Source: Sphingobacteriales bacterium (GTDB taxonomy: Bacteria; Bacteroidota; Bacteroidia; Chitinophagales; Chitinophagaceae). Taken from it: a stretch of DNA of 51,146 nucleotides. Location of the stretch: the NCBI GenBank assembly GCA_900299255.1, contig OMJB01000116.1:1-51146 (forward strand), read 5' to 3'. The position numbers and the translations under genes are program-made. A model generated the notes under the pieces. The model searched no databases. It worked only from the letters and a program-made list of their open reading frames with translations, and was not told where the DNA came from. This document shows, piece after piece, positions 9,136 through 17,658 of this stretch. Numbering within the stretch: the first letter of the stretch is position 1; every line of letters starts with the position of its first letter.

Positions 9136-10146
9136 ATGAAATTATTCCTTGACTGGAAACACTTAACTTTTGCACAACCGGTTTTTCTGGCGTTACTGTT
9201 GTTGATACCGTTAATGATCTGGTGGCAAAAACGCAGCAGGAATAAAGGTACCCCCGCATTTCGCCTTACCTCAGTGGCGGGTATCGATGCTGCCATAGCG
9301 GGAGGCAAGGCCCGTTACAGGCCTGTACTGTTTGCTCTGCGCATCATTGCAGTTATGGCATTGTCTGTAGCACTGGCCAGGCCTCAATCTTCAAACACTA
9401 CTGAAAACATAGACAGCGAAGGCATAGACATTGTTGTTGCAATGGACGTGTCGGGCAGTATGATTGCTGAAGATTTTAAACCCAACCGTATTGAAGCGGC
9501 AAAATCTGTAGCGCTGAAATTTGTTGATCAACGCCCCGGAGACCGAATAGGCCTCGTGATATTTTCAGGAGAGAGCTTTACAATGTGCCCCATTACCATT
9601 GATCACAATGTGCTAAAAGAGCAGATTTCGCAGATAAAGAACGGCATGATAACTGATGGTACGTCAATAGGGATGGGTCTGGCTACTGCCGTAGACAGGC
9701 TCAGGCATTCTGTTGCCAAAAGCAAGGTGATCATTCTCATGACAGACGGGGTAAACAATACCGGCCTTATTGACCCGCTGACTGCGCTGGAAATTGCAAA
9801 AGCATTTAAAATTAAGGTGTACACAATAGGTGTAGGCACAAACGGCCAAGCCGTGGTTCCTGTGCGTACCCCACTCGGCATTCAGAAACAGATGCAGCCG
9901 GTAGAAATTGATGAACCTTTGCTGCGGAAAATAGCCGCAGAAACCAATGGACGCTACTACCGTGCCACAGGCAACAAGGCACTGGATGATGTGTACAAGG
10001 AAATAGACAAGCTGGAGAAAACAAAAGTGGACATCACATCCTACAAGCACTATGCAGAATTGTTCTTCCCGCTTGCATTGATAGCTGTAATTTGCCTTGC
10101 ACTGGAAATGCTGCTCAGATACACCATATTCAAAAGTATCACGTAG
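9136..10146 (+). CDS. batA: BatA-type VWA-domain membrane protein
   Basis: Inner-membrane protein of 336 residues. Two N-terminal helices (PVFLALLLLIPLMIWW and FALRIIAVMALSVALA) precede a VWA domain with an intact MIDAS, AMDVSGSM (Asp104, Ser106, Ser108), DGTSIGMGLATAVDRL and LMTDGVNN. A C-terminal helix (LFFPLALIAVICLALEMLL) closes it. This is the architecture of BatA. Family knowledge places it in the Bacteroides aerotolerance (Bat) operon with BatB, BatC and BatD, but none of these follows: the next gene is an aminotransferase after a 97-base gap. The VWA domain probably binds a protein ligand through Mg2+. Confidence 0.88.
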   Translation: MKLFLDWKHLTFAQPVFLALLLLIPLMIWWQKRSRNKGTPAFRLTSVAGIDAAIAGGKARYRPVLFALRIIAVMALSVALARPQSSNTTENIDSEGIDIVVAMDVSGSMIAEDFKPNRIEAAKSVALKFVDQRPGDRIGLVIFSGESFTMCPITIDHNVLKEQISQIKNGMITDGTSIGMGLATAVDRLRHSVAKSKVIILMTDGVNNTGLIDPLTALEIAKAFKIKVYTIGVGTNGQAVVPVRTPLGIQKQMQPVEIDEPLLRKIAAETNGRYYRATGNKALDDVYKEIDKLEKTKVDITSYKHYAELFFPLALIAVICLALEMLLRYTIFKSIT

Positions 10147-10243
10147 GAACTTAATCAATAATTCAAAAAATACTTTTTTTTAATTTCATCATACAGGGTA
10201 TCGTTTTGGTTGTATATTTATACAACTCAAAAAAATATACCAG

Positions 10244-11521
10244 ATGAAATTTGACAGGAGGAATTTTATTAAGTCTGCAACTGCACTGGCGGCACTCACA
10301 TTTACTGAAGTTGAAAGGCTTGCGGCAGCCGAAGGACTTAAAAACGGCGGCAAAAACGTGTCAGAAGACGATGAAGCCTACTGGAGCAATGTAAGGCAGC
10401 TGTTCCCGCTTTCAAAAGACCTGACATACCTAAATAATGGCACATTCGGCCCATCGCCCTACCCTGTAATAGACGCCATGCGCACATCACAGATGGATGC
10501 CGATATGATGGGCAACTATGGCAGCTACGATGCTGTGCCAGCAAAAATTGCAAAATTCGTAGGTGCTAACAGCGATGAAATAGCACTGACTCACAATGTT
10601 ACAGAAGGAATCAACATTGGCTGCTGGGGTGTGCCGCTGAAGCGCAATGATGAAGTAATACTCACAACACATGAACATGTAGGCAATGCGGCGCCCTGGA
10701 TGAACCGCCAAAAAATAACCGGAATTGTTATCCGGAAATATACACCGGGCGCAACCGCCGATGAAACACTGGAACGCATAAATGCACTGATCAATAAAAA
10801 TACACGGGTTATTGCCACACCGCATATACCCTGCACACAGGGCCAGGTATTGCCGGTAAAAGAAATCTGCGCACTGGCCAGAGACAAGGGTTTATACTCG
10901 CTGATAGACGGCGCGCATGGTGCTGGTATGATGCCGCTTGACCTACATGATATAGGATGCGACACCTATGCCAGCTGCAGCCACAAATGGATGCTGGGCC
11001 CTAAAGGCACTGGCTTTTTATATGTGCGCAAAGGATTTCAGGACACACTGCAGACATACTACTCTGGTGGCGGCACTGATGACGGACACTGGGACCTTGC
11101 CAAAACGCCTGTAATGGTGGGCGGGTATGCACCGAGCGCACACCGATATTTTGGTGGCACACAGGCCAACGGCCTGTATGCAGGCGTGAGCGCAGCCATT
11201 GATTTTATTGAAACCATAGGGCAGAAAAATATTCACAACCGCATCAAAAGCCTGGGAAAATACACTCAAGATCAGCTGCTTCAGTTTGGGAAGAAGATAG
11301 AGCTGCTCACCCCTACCGAAGAGCGTTCCCGCTGTGCTGTGAATGGCTTCAGGATAAAGGATGTTGACTACAAAAAGTTCTTTGAAGCTTGCGGCGAAAA
11401 AAAGATACGCATACGCATGGTACCTGAAATGGGCCTCAACTGCCTACGTGTTTCAACTCATATATACAACAGCAAGGCCGATGTTGATAAATTCATTGAT
11501 GAGGTAAGAAAATTTGTGTAG
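10244..11521 (+). CDS. class V PLP-dependent aminotransferase-fold enzyme with twin-arginine signal
   Basis: An enzyme of 425 residues related to isopenicillin-N epimerase and cysteine desulfurase-fold proteins. The N-terminus MKFDRRNFIKSATALAAL matches a twin-arginine (Tat) signal, implying export of a folded, cofactor-loaded protein. Cofactor motifs are intact: LNNGTFGPSP (about residue 65), SLIDGAHGAGMMPLDL with the PLP-ring Asp, and SHKWMLGPKGTGF with the Schiff-base lysine at residue 248. Substrate cannot be read from sequence; epimerase or desulfurase chemistry are both possible. It has no evident operon partner and converges on the DUF6498-like gene 11 bases away. Confidence 0.88.
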   Translation: MKFDRRNFIKSATALAALTFTEVERLAAAEGLKNGGKNVSEDDEAYWSNVRQLFPLSKDLTYLNNGTFGPSPYPVIDAMRTSQMDADMMGNYGSYDAVPAKIAKFVGANSDEIALTHNVTEGINIGCWGVPLKRNDEVILTTHEHVGNAAPWMNRQKITGIVIRKYTPGATADETLERINALINKNTRVIATPHIPCTQGQVLPVKEICALARDKGLYSLIDGAHGAGMMPLDLHDIGCDTYASCSHKWMLGPKGTGFLYVRKGFQDTLQTYYSGGGTDDGHWDLAKTPVMVGGYAPSAHRYFGGTQANGLYAGVSAAIDFIETIGQKNIHNRIKSLGKYTQDQLLQFGKKIELLTPTEERSRCAVNGFRIKDVDYKKFFEACGEKKIRIRMVPEMGLNCLRVSTHIYNSKADVDKFIDEVRKFV

Positions 11522-11532
11522 TTCTGCTCTGA

Positions 11533-12177
11533 TTACATATTCATGGTCTGCTGGGCAGCCAGTGTTGCCTCGTTCGACTCGCGGGAAGCCGCTGCAGGCT
11601 TGGTGATTATGTACATCAGCACATCTGCAACCGATTTCAGTATCAGGAAAATGCCCAGATTTGAAATTTGAAAAAATGCCGGCACCAGTATGGTCAGGTG
11701 CATGGGAACAATGCGCAGATAGGGTATGAAAAACATGGTACCGATATTTGACGCCCTGTGCCTTTGCTGTATTTTATGCTGTACAAAATTGATTACCTGC
11801 CCCGCAAAAAACGCCATTATAAAGTACTTGAAAAACTCCCATTGAAACGGCCCGGAGCGCTTCATATTTGCAATAAATATGAGGTACACGAGGTAAAAAA
11901 ATCCATAGTGCATTGCAAAGAACGATGCACCGCCAGCACGGTACTTAAATATAGATGACATAGGCTGATCATTAGGTTTTTCCGGCTCGGTCTGTACTGT
12001 GCGAACTGTAAGAATATCTACGACATTAAATAGCCCCATCAAAACACTTTGTGACCAGTACAGCCATATCAGGGTTGTAAAAATTGCAGGGTTGTTGTAA
12101 TAATGAAAGACCAGATAGATGTTGATGCCAATCAGCACCCAAAATCCCGGATCAGTCAGTATTTTCTTCCCTTTCAT
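11533..12177 (-). CDS. DUF6498-like integral membrane protein
   Basis: A protein of 214 residues with about five to six membrane segments. Recognisable pieces are IWLYWSQSVLMGLFNVVDIL, FFAMHYGFFYLVYLIFI and the C-terminal SNLGIFLILKSVADVLMYI. The W/S-xSVxxGxFN helix and the F-x-x-HYG motif match what I know of DUF6498, a family without known function. The last 25 residues are polar and alanine-rich. It stands alone, converging on the aminotransferase gene with an 11-base gap and no hairpin. Confidence 0.65.
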   Translation of the reverse strand: MKGKKILTDPGFWVLIGINIYLVFHYYNNPAIFTTLIWLYWSQSVLMGLFNVVDILTVRTVQTEPEKPNDQPMSSIFKYRAGGASFFAMHYGFFYLVYLIFIANMKRSGPFQWEFFKYFIMAFFAGQVINFVQHKIQQRHRASNIGTMFFIPYLRIVPMHLTILVPAFFQISNLGIFLILKSVADVLMYIITKPAAASRESNEATLAAQQTMNM

Positions 12178-12678
12178 AGCTTTTGAGGAGTGTTACTACA
12201 GGTAAAGTTAATTTTTTTTGGGTATTTATTGCTTCAATAACCGCATCAAGGGCGATATCAGATTTTCGATTCATGGCGCGTTAAATACCAACATTGGCTT
12301 TTGCCTCAGACTTATACCGGTTAGACAGTGAAAACAGGCTCGTACTTGATAGTTGCAACCCGATGGGGTGCTCACCACAATCAACAATAAAGACTACAAA
12401 GCCTGAACTCCTAAAGGAATCATACAATTAATCGATGCCTTATTTTAAAGTCCAATTGGCCTTAAACACTACTTTCGTTTACACATGCTATTCCCTCAAA
12501 TGCGCACAGGAAGCCCGCTTTGATGAGCAAACAGAATTTTCCGCAATCATAAATGCCTTATCAATGCGTCCCGCGGCGTATACCCACTATCTGTTGTAAC
12601 TCATGACCAAAAAAAACGGTTGTGCACATCCGGACTGAATTGATGATCTGGCAATGTCTTTTCTAAGCCTGGTCAGGT
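12178..12678. other. 500-base intergenic region, no gene seen
   Basis: All frames are broken by frequent stops, and I find no RNA gene, repeat, hairpin with T-tract or exact TAnnTTTG box that would explain it. It separates two minus-strand genes. It may be the remnant of lost genes, but no decayed coding segment can be recognised. Confidence 0.5.
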
Positions 12679-14100
12679 TTACTCAACAATCACTTTAGTC
12701 ATCCATCTGCCGGATTCAGCAGTAACAGATATGACGTAAACTCCCGGTGGCTGATGCAGTGCCCATGTAGCTGATGTATTTGATGTTCCGCTCATGGCGC
12801 TCACTTTTTCGCCGAGTACATTTGTGACTGTAATCTGCACAGGCTCTGCTGCCTTTGTGCTGAGCATGACTGTTACCACACCTGCATTAACCGGGTTTGG
12901 ATACACGCTTAATATTCCACTTGCTGAGGTGCCCACATTGTGCACTGCAGTATGATCAACCGGAAGCGGGGCGTTTACTTTACGAATGACATCATTTCCA
13001 CGATCGCAGATATACATGTTGTGGTGCTTATCGAAAGCAACGCCGTGAGGAAAGTACATTCCTGCACTTGTAGCGGGTCCGCCGTCGCCGGAGTAACTAC
13101 CCGAAGCCGGACTGGTACCAGCCCCTACCCCATTGCCAGCTACAGTAGTAATAATACCAGACTCAGGGTGTACTTTTCTTACCACATTATTCATGAAGTC
13201 GGAGATGTACATATAATTGGAGTCATCGAAATTGATGCGCTGAGGTGAGTCCAGTTTGGCCGCAGACACTAAGCCGCCGTCGCCCGAATAGCCTGCTGAA
13301 TCTCTGCCGCCAACAGTGGAAATAATGCCGGAAGTCATATCCACCTTGCGGATCTTATTATTGCGCACATCAGCAATGAACAGATTCTGCTGTGCATCAA
13401 AAGCAATACCTATTGGCAGATCCATAGATGCTGCAGTGGCAGGGCCACCATCTCCTGAAAAACCTGCTGTAGTGTTGCCGGCAATGGTAGAGATAATTCC
13501 GGATGGTGTCACCTTGCGGATCACATTATTATGGTCATCGGCAATGTAAATATTGCCAGCGTTATCTATAGCTATTCCTACAGGGTTGTTGAGCTCTGCG
13601 GCAGTAGCGGGGCCACCATCGCCAGAATATCCGGCTGATAACTTACCTGCAATTGTGGTAATGATTCCGGTACTGCGGGTTACCTTGCGGACCACGTGAT
13701 TGTATCCATCGGCAAATATGATGTTGTCGTTTGTATCGAGGGCCAGCGCAAAGGGACCATTAAGATTGGCTGCAGTGGCCGGGCCCAGGTCTCCGGAATA
13801 CGAACCAACACCTGCCGAGCCAGCGCCCATTCCGGTGCCGGCCACGGTACTAATGTTGCCAAAAGTATCGACCTTGCGGATGACGTTATTAATAAAGTCT
13901 GTGATGTACAGATTGCCTGCTTTATCAAATGCAATATCAGTGGGTGAATACATTGTGGCATCGGTAGCTGGGCCATTATCGCCGGTATAGCCGGTAATGA
14001 ATCCCTGGCCTGCAATGGTGCTGATATATTGTGCTCTTGCGCCACTGACATTTATAAGAAAAGCGGCTGCAAGAGAGAGATAAAGTAGTCTTATATTCAT
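12679..14100 (-). CDS. secreted six-bladed NHL-repeat protein with T9SS sorting domain
   Basis: Exported protein of 473 residues: signal peptide to about residue 23 (ending GARAQ), then six NHL blades (about 25-375). Each blade carries a variation of YSGDGGPATAA, a GIAxDxxGNxYIAD strand and NNVIRKV. Residues 395-473 (LSVYPNPVNAGVV ... VTNVLGEKV ... MTKVIVE) form a type A T9SS sorting domain. NHL propellers usually bind ligands or proteins and I see no catalytic residues. A second protein of the same design is encoded at 21507-22853, so the two are paralogues. It is monocistronic, with a -7 box 13 bases before the ATG. Confidence 0.9.
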   Translation of the reverse strand: MNIRLLYLSLAAAFLINVSGARAQYISTIAGQGFITGYTGDNGPATDATMYSPTDIAFDKAGNLYITDFINNVIRKVDTFGNISTVAGTGMGAGSAGVGSYSGDLGPATAANLNGPFALALDTNDNIIFADGYNHVVRKVTRSTGIITTIAGKLSAGYSGDGGPATAAELNNPVGIAIDNAGNIYIADDHNNVIRKVTPSGIISTIAGNTTAGFSGDGGPATAASMDLPIGIAFDAQQNLFIADVRNNKIRKVDMTSGIISTVGGRDSAGYSGDGGLVSAAKLDSPQRINFDDSNYMYISDFMNNVVRKVHPESGIITTVAGNGVGAGTSPASGSYSGDGGPATSAGMYFPHGVAFDKHHNMYICDRGNDVIRKVNAPLPVDHTAVHNVGTSASGILSVYPNPVNAGVVTVMLSTKAAEPVQITVTNVLGEKVSAMSGTSNTSATWALHQPPGVYVISVTAESGRWMTKVIVE

Positions 14101-14113
14101 TGGTTGTTTTTTA

Positions 14114-14121
14114 CAAAAATA
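14114..14121 (-). promoter_or_regulatory. -7 box of the first NHL gene
   Basis: TATTTTTG read on the minus strand, 13 bases upstream of the ATG at 14100. No convincing TTG -33 element is seen at the usual distance. Confidence 0.45.
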
Positions 14122-14320
14122 ATTTTTTTTGATGGCATTACCCTGAGGCAGTTTTTAAAATAATTCAGGCTACTGATTTGGAATTGGGAATTGGGGCGCT
14201 AATAGAAATTGGAGGGGCTTCAACATCGGGTTTTAATATTACTACCTTTCAGGCTTATGCGCGCCGGTTGAAGTGTAATTGGCATAATACCTTAGTGAAA
14301 AATCATACATACCCCCGTTT

Positions 14321-15070
14321 TTAAGCAGGCTTGCCGTATAACTTACTTTTGATCAATCCCCATTTATGAAGCCTGTGGGTAAGCGATACTCGCAATACGC
14401 CACGACCATACTTCATACTGCGGCTGAAGTTGATGCTGGATGCCTCCTCAAAATACTTGGTAGGGCAGGTAACCTCTGCAATCTCAAAGCCGTTCATAAA
14501 TATCTGCGATATCATTTCGTTGTCAAAAACAAAATCATCGCTGTTGTGTGTAAAATCTATTGAGCGGATGACATCGGCACTGAAAGCCCTGTAGCCTGTG
14601 TGGTATTCGCTTAGTTTCTGCCAAAGCATCACATTCTCAAACAAGGTGAGGAAGCGGTTAAAAATGTATTTATACAGTGGCATACCTCCGCGCAGTGCGC
14701 CGTTGCCCAGAATACGCGAAGCCAGCACTACAGGATACACATCCATAGCTATTATTGATGCTACTGCATGTATGAGTAATGGGGTGTACTGGTAGTCGGG
14801 GTGCAGCATGATTACAATGTCTGCGCCAATATCGAGTGCTTTCTTATAGCAGCTTTTCTGGTTGCCGCCATAGCCCTTGTTAACCTCGTGCTTAATAATG
14901 TGCTTAATACCCAGCCGCTGGCCCACGGCCACAGTATCGTCTCTGCTGTTATCATCTACCAGCACTACATCGTCCACAATATCAAATGGGATCTCCTTAT
15001 AGGTTTTTTCGAGTGTACGGGCTGCATTATAAGCAGGGAGTACAACAGCTATTCTCTTACCGTTAAGCAT
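14321..15070 (-). CDS. family 2 glycosyltransferase (DPM1/polyprenyl-phosphate sugar transferase type)
   Basis: A protein of 249 residues with a GT-A fold: RIAVVLPAYNAARTL at the start, DDVVLVDDNSRDDT carrying the nucleotide-binding Asp residues, NKGYGGNQKSCYKKAL, and MLHPDYQYTP in the DxD position. It resembles dolichol/undecaprenyl-phosphate mannosyl- or glucosyltransferases, which move a sugar from a nucleotide donor to a lipid carrier at the inner membrane face. It lacks the C-terminal membrane helices of some relatives, so it would be peripheral. Donor and acceptor are not predictable. There is no surface-polysaccharide cluster around it. Confidence 0.87.
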   Translation of the reverse strand: MLNGKRIAVVLPAYNAARTLEKTYKEIPFDIVDDVVLVDDNSRDDTVAVGQRLGIKHIIKHEVNKGYGGNQKSCYKKALDIGADIVIMLHPDYQYTPLLIHAVASIIAMDVYPVVLASRILGNGALRGGMPLYKYIFNRFLTLFENVMLWQKLSEYHTGYRAFSADVIRSIDFTHNSDDFVFDNEMISQIFMNGFEIAEVTCPTKYFEEASSINFSRSMKYGRGVLRVSLTHRLHKWGLIKSKLYGKPA

Positions 15071-15080
15071 ATTAGTGGAG

Positions 15081-15088
15081 CAAAAGTA
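15081..15088 (-). promoter_or_regulatory. -7 box of the glycosyltransferase gene
   Basis: TACTTTTG on the minus strand, 10 bases before the ATG at 15070. No clear -33 element. Confidence 0.45.
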
Positions 15089-15139
15089 ATATTAATAGGC
15101 TAATATCTGAATGCCCGCCCGATTATCCTTTTTTGCGTG

Positions 15140-15598
15140 CTAATTAAATTCCATATGAGTAGCTATCAGATTGCTGTTGGCTCTGGCCAGTATACGCCCG
15201 TTCAGGTCATATACATGGCATTCCACATTAATGATCTTCTTGCCTTCTCGCAGCACTTTTGATTCTGCTTTTAGTGTTTCGCCCTCCTTTATGGCGTAGA
15301 GAAAATCCAGATTCAGGGTCATAGAAGTATAATGTTGTGCAGCATCCAAGCTCACTACGGCCCAGCCTATAGCCTCGTCAATAACCAGGCTCATCATACC
15401 GCCGTGTATATTCCCATACGGATTGGTCATTTCTTTGCGCACCGGCATGGTGAGCACAGCATGCCCCTTATCTATATGCTCTAAAGTGAATCCCAGCCAG
15501 TTGCCGGCCTCTGATCTTGAATCTGTTACTACCCTGCCGAGAAAGTGTGTTTTAATGTAGTCAAGCATACTCCCCTGCGGCACATCCTTGTATCCCAT
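15140..15598 (-). CDS. PaaI-family hotdog-fold thioesterase
   Basis: A cytoplasmic acyl-CoA thioesterase-like protein of 152 residues. The hotdog signature is MTNPYGNIHGGMMSLVIDEAIGWA, where the HGG and the acidic residue on the following helix form the usual catalytic environment, followed by TSMTLNLDFLYAI and the REGKKIINVECHVYD strand. Family members hydrolyse aromatic or aliphatic acyl-CoAs. The start at 15598 (MGYKDVPQG) is preferred because the open frame upstream reads a low-complexity AT-rich region; MLDYIKTHF ten codons later is an alternative. A PaaZ gene lies 25 kb away, but nothing links them. Confidence 0.82.
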   Translation of the reverse strand: MGYKDVPQGSMLDYIKTHFLGRVVTDSRSEAGNWLGFTLEHIDKGHAVLTMPVRKEMTNPYGNIHGGMMSLVIDEAIGWAVVSLDAAQHYTSMTLNLDFLYAIKEGETLKAESKVLREGKKIINVECHVYDLNGRILARANSNLIATHMEFN

Positions 15599-15760
15599 AT
15601 TGCAAATCTCAAATTTGAACGGCCAAATTCCAAAAAAAAACACAAATCACTTGAGCCACCGTCAGGGCCAGACGGCGATAAAACCTAGCTCTGGAGGTTA
15701 GTAATTTATTTATCTATGATTAAATTTCCTGCCACGGGCAACATTTTGTAATTTAACCCC

Positions 15761-16795
15761 ATGGAAACCAAACAACGCAAGCCCGTGTATTACGGCGAGT
15801 ATCTCCAACTGAATAAATTACTGGATGCACAGCAGCCTGAAAGCGAGAAAGAAGGAATAAGAGCCGATGACGAAATGTTGTTCATCATCATACACCAATC
15901 ATACGAACTATGGTTCAAGCAGATTATTCATGAGCTTTCGATTGTGAGAGAGGTGTTTAAAAAACCAAATATTCACGATAATACCCCCGATATCTACAAC
16001 AGCGTACACCGCCTGAAACGTATAGGTACTATACTTGAAGTTGCAGTGCAGCAAATGGGCATACTTGAAACCATGACCCCACTTGATTTCCTTGACTTCC
16101 GCGACCTGCTGCGGCCAGCATCGGGTTTTCAGAGTATACAGTTTAAAATAATTGAAGCCACTCTTGGGCTAAGGTACGAACAGCGGCATGGCAAAGCCTA
16201 TTACCTGTCTCAGCTCAACGAGGCTGATATAGCCCTGGTAAAAAAGGCTGAACAGGAGCAATCATTGCTGGTACTGATAAACCAGTGGCTGGAACGAATG
16301 CCTTACACCAGGAACGATTCATACTGGGATAACAACGGAGGAAAATCTTTCTGGAACATATACAGGGATGCATATGCTGCGAGCCTATCAGAGCTGGAAC
16401 AAAAAAACCTGGCCGTATTCGATTCATTATTCATCAACAGCAGCGAGTATCCTGAGGGCCGCTCATTTTCGGCCGATGCCGGCAGAAATGCTTTGTTCAT
16501 TATGCTATACCGCGACCTGCCGCTGCTGCAACTGCCTTACGACCTGCTGAATACATTGCTCGAATTAGACCAGATGCTTTCCATGTGGCGGCACAGGCAC
16601 ATACACCTGGTGCAGCGCACTATAGGCAAGCGAGTAGGGACGGGAGGCAGCAGCGGCGCCGAATACCTGCGCGGAGCTGCAGACAGCCACTATGTTTTTA
16701 AAGAGCTTTCTGAATTGACTTCTTTTCTGCTGCCCAGGAACCTGCTGCCTGTGCTGCCGGAACAACTGATCAGTGATATGAGTTTCCGCAGATAA
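15761..16795 (+). CDS. kynA: tryptophan 2,3-dioxygenase
   Basis: This haem enzyme opens the indole ring of L-tryptophan with O2 to give N-formylkynurenine, the first step of the kynurenine pathway. The motifs are complete: YYGEYLQLNKLLDAQ, HQSYELWFKQIIHE (substrate pocket), RPASGFQSIQFK, and MWRHRHIHLVQRTIGKRVGT with the probable haem-ligating His at residue 280, then GTGGSSGAEYLR. At 344 residues it is longer than proteobacterial enzymes (about 280). None of the later kynurenine genes (formamidase, kynureninase, kynurenine monooxygenase) is in the window, so the pathway must be completed elsewhere. Confidence 0.97.
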   Translation: METKQRKPVYYGEYLQLNKLLDAQQPESEKEGIRADDEMLFIIIHQSYELWFKQIIHELSIVREVFKKPNIHDNTPDIYNSVHRLKRIGTILEVAVQQMGILETMTPLDFLDFRDLLRPASGFQSIQFKIIEATLGLRYEQRHGKAYYLSQLNEADIALVKKAEQEQSLLVLINQWLERMPYTRNDSYWDNNGGKSFWNIYRDAYAASLSELEQKNLAVFDSLFINSSEYPEGRSFSADAGRNALFIMLYRDLPLLQLPYDLLNTLLELDQMLSMWRHRHIHLVQRTIGKRVGTGGSSGAEYLRGAADSHYVFKELSELTSFLLPRNLLPVLPEQLISDMSFRR

Positions 16796-16892
16796 CCTGG
16801 CAACAATGCCGCAGTAAGCTGCGCAATAAAAAGTTATACTCAACGAAAATTCTGCGTTTCGCGTTTGCCATCTGGCAAAGACCGCATCAGCA

Positions 16893-17639
16893 ATGGCGTA
16901 TACAATTGAGATAAATGACCTCCGTAAACACTATGCCGGTGCCACCGCCCCGGCACTGGATGGTTTTTCATGCAAGGTGGAGCAAAACCTGATAGTTGGG
17001 TTATTAGGCCCCAATGGCGCAGGCAAAACAACCTGCTTCAACATTCTATGCGGCATGGTTAAACCAGATGCCGGCCAGGCGCTTATTGCTGGCCAGGACT
17101 GTAACAGTGAGCGAGTAGCAATAGGTTCGTTAATGGGTATGGTGCCGCAGCAGATTGCACTGTTTGGGAACCTGACAGCGATGGAGAATTTCAGGTATGT
17201 GGGGCGGCTTTATGGCCTGCCCGAGCATACTATTAACACCCGCACACAACTACTGCTGGAACGACTGGGGCTGGATAAACACGCAGGCAAGCGTATCAAT
17301 GCATTCAGTGGCGGTATGAAGCGCAGGGCAAACATCATTGCATCTCTGCTGCATGAACCGGAACTGCTGCTACTGGACGAACCCACTGCGGGCGTAGATG
17401 TGCAGTCGCGCGCACTGATCATTGATTTTATTAAAGACTACCGCAGCCAGGGCAAAACAATCCTGTACACATCGCACCTGATGGACGAGGCGGAACAAAT
17501 ATGCGATAAAGTGATTATCATAGACAATGGAAAATTCATCACATCAGGTGAGCCGGCAAGCCTGATCAGAGATACAGCACACTGCTCGCGGCTGGAAGAT
17601 GTGTTTCTGCACTTCACCGGACGATCACTAAGAGACTAA
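16893..17639 (+). CDS. ABC-2 type exporter, ATP-binding subunit
   Basis: ATPase of 248 residues with all motifs intact: Walker A GPNGAGKTT (about residue 40), Q-loop VPQQIALF, signature FSGGMKRRANI, Walker B LLLLDEPTAGVD and the switch His in TSHLMDEA. It resembles DrrA/NatA/linearmycin-type exporters, which move drugs, lipids or Na+ together with an ABC-2 permease. The permease gene starts 19 bases downstream, so the two form an operon. Substrate unknown. The gene begins 97 bases after kynA and may have its own promoter, though no exact -7 box is visible. Confidence 0.93.
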   Translation: MAYTIEINDLRKHYAGATAPALDGFSCKVEQNLIVGLLGPNGAGKTTCFNILCGMVKPDAGQALIAGQDCNSERVAIGSLMGMVPQQIALFGNLTAMENFRYVGRLYGLPEHTINTRTQLLLERLGLDKHAGKRINAFSGGMKRRANIIASLLHEPELLLLDEPTAGVDVQSRALIIDFIKDYRSQGKTILYTSHLMDEAEQICDKVIIIDNGKFITSGEPASLIRDTAHCSRLEDVFLHFTGRSLRD

Positions 17640-17658
17640 GCAAAAAACAACCGGCAAA

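Noticed and set aside
15140-16795. Thioesterase and tryptophan dioxygenase as one pathway unit
   Set aside because: They are divergent and no shared substrate is known; adjacency alone does not support it.
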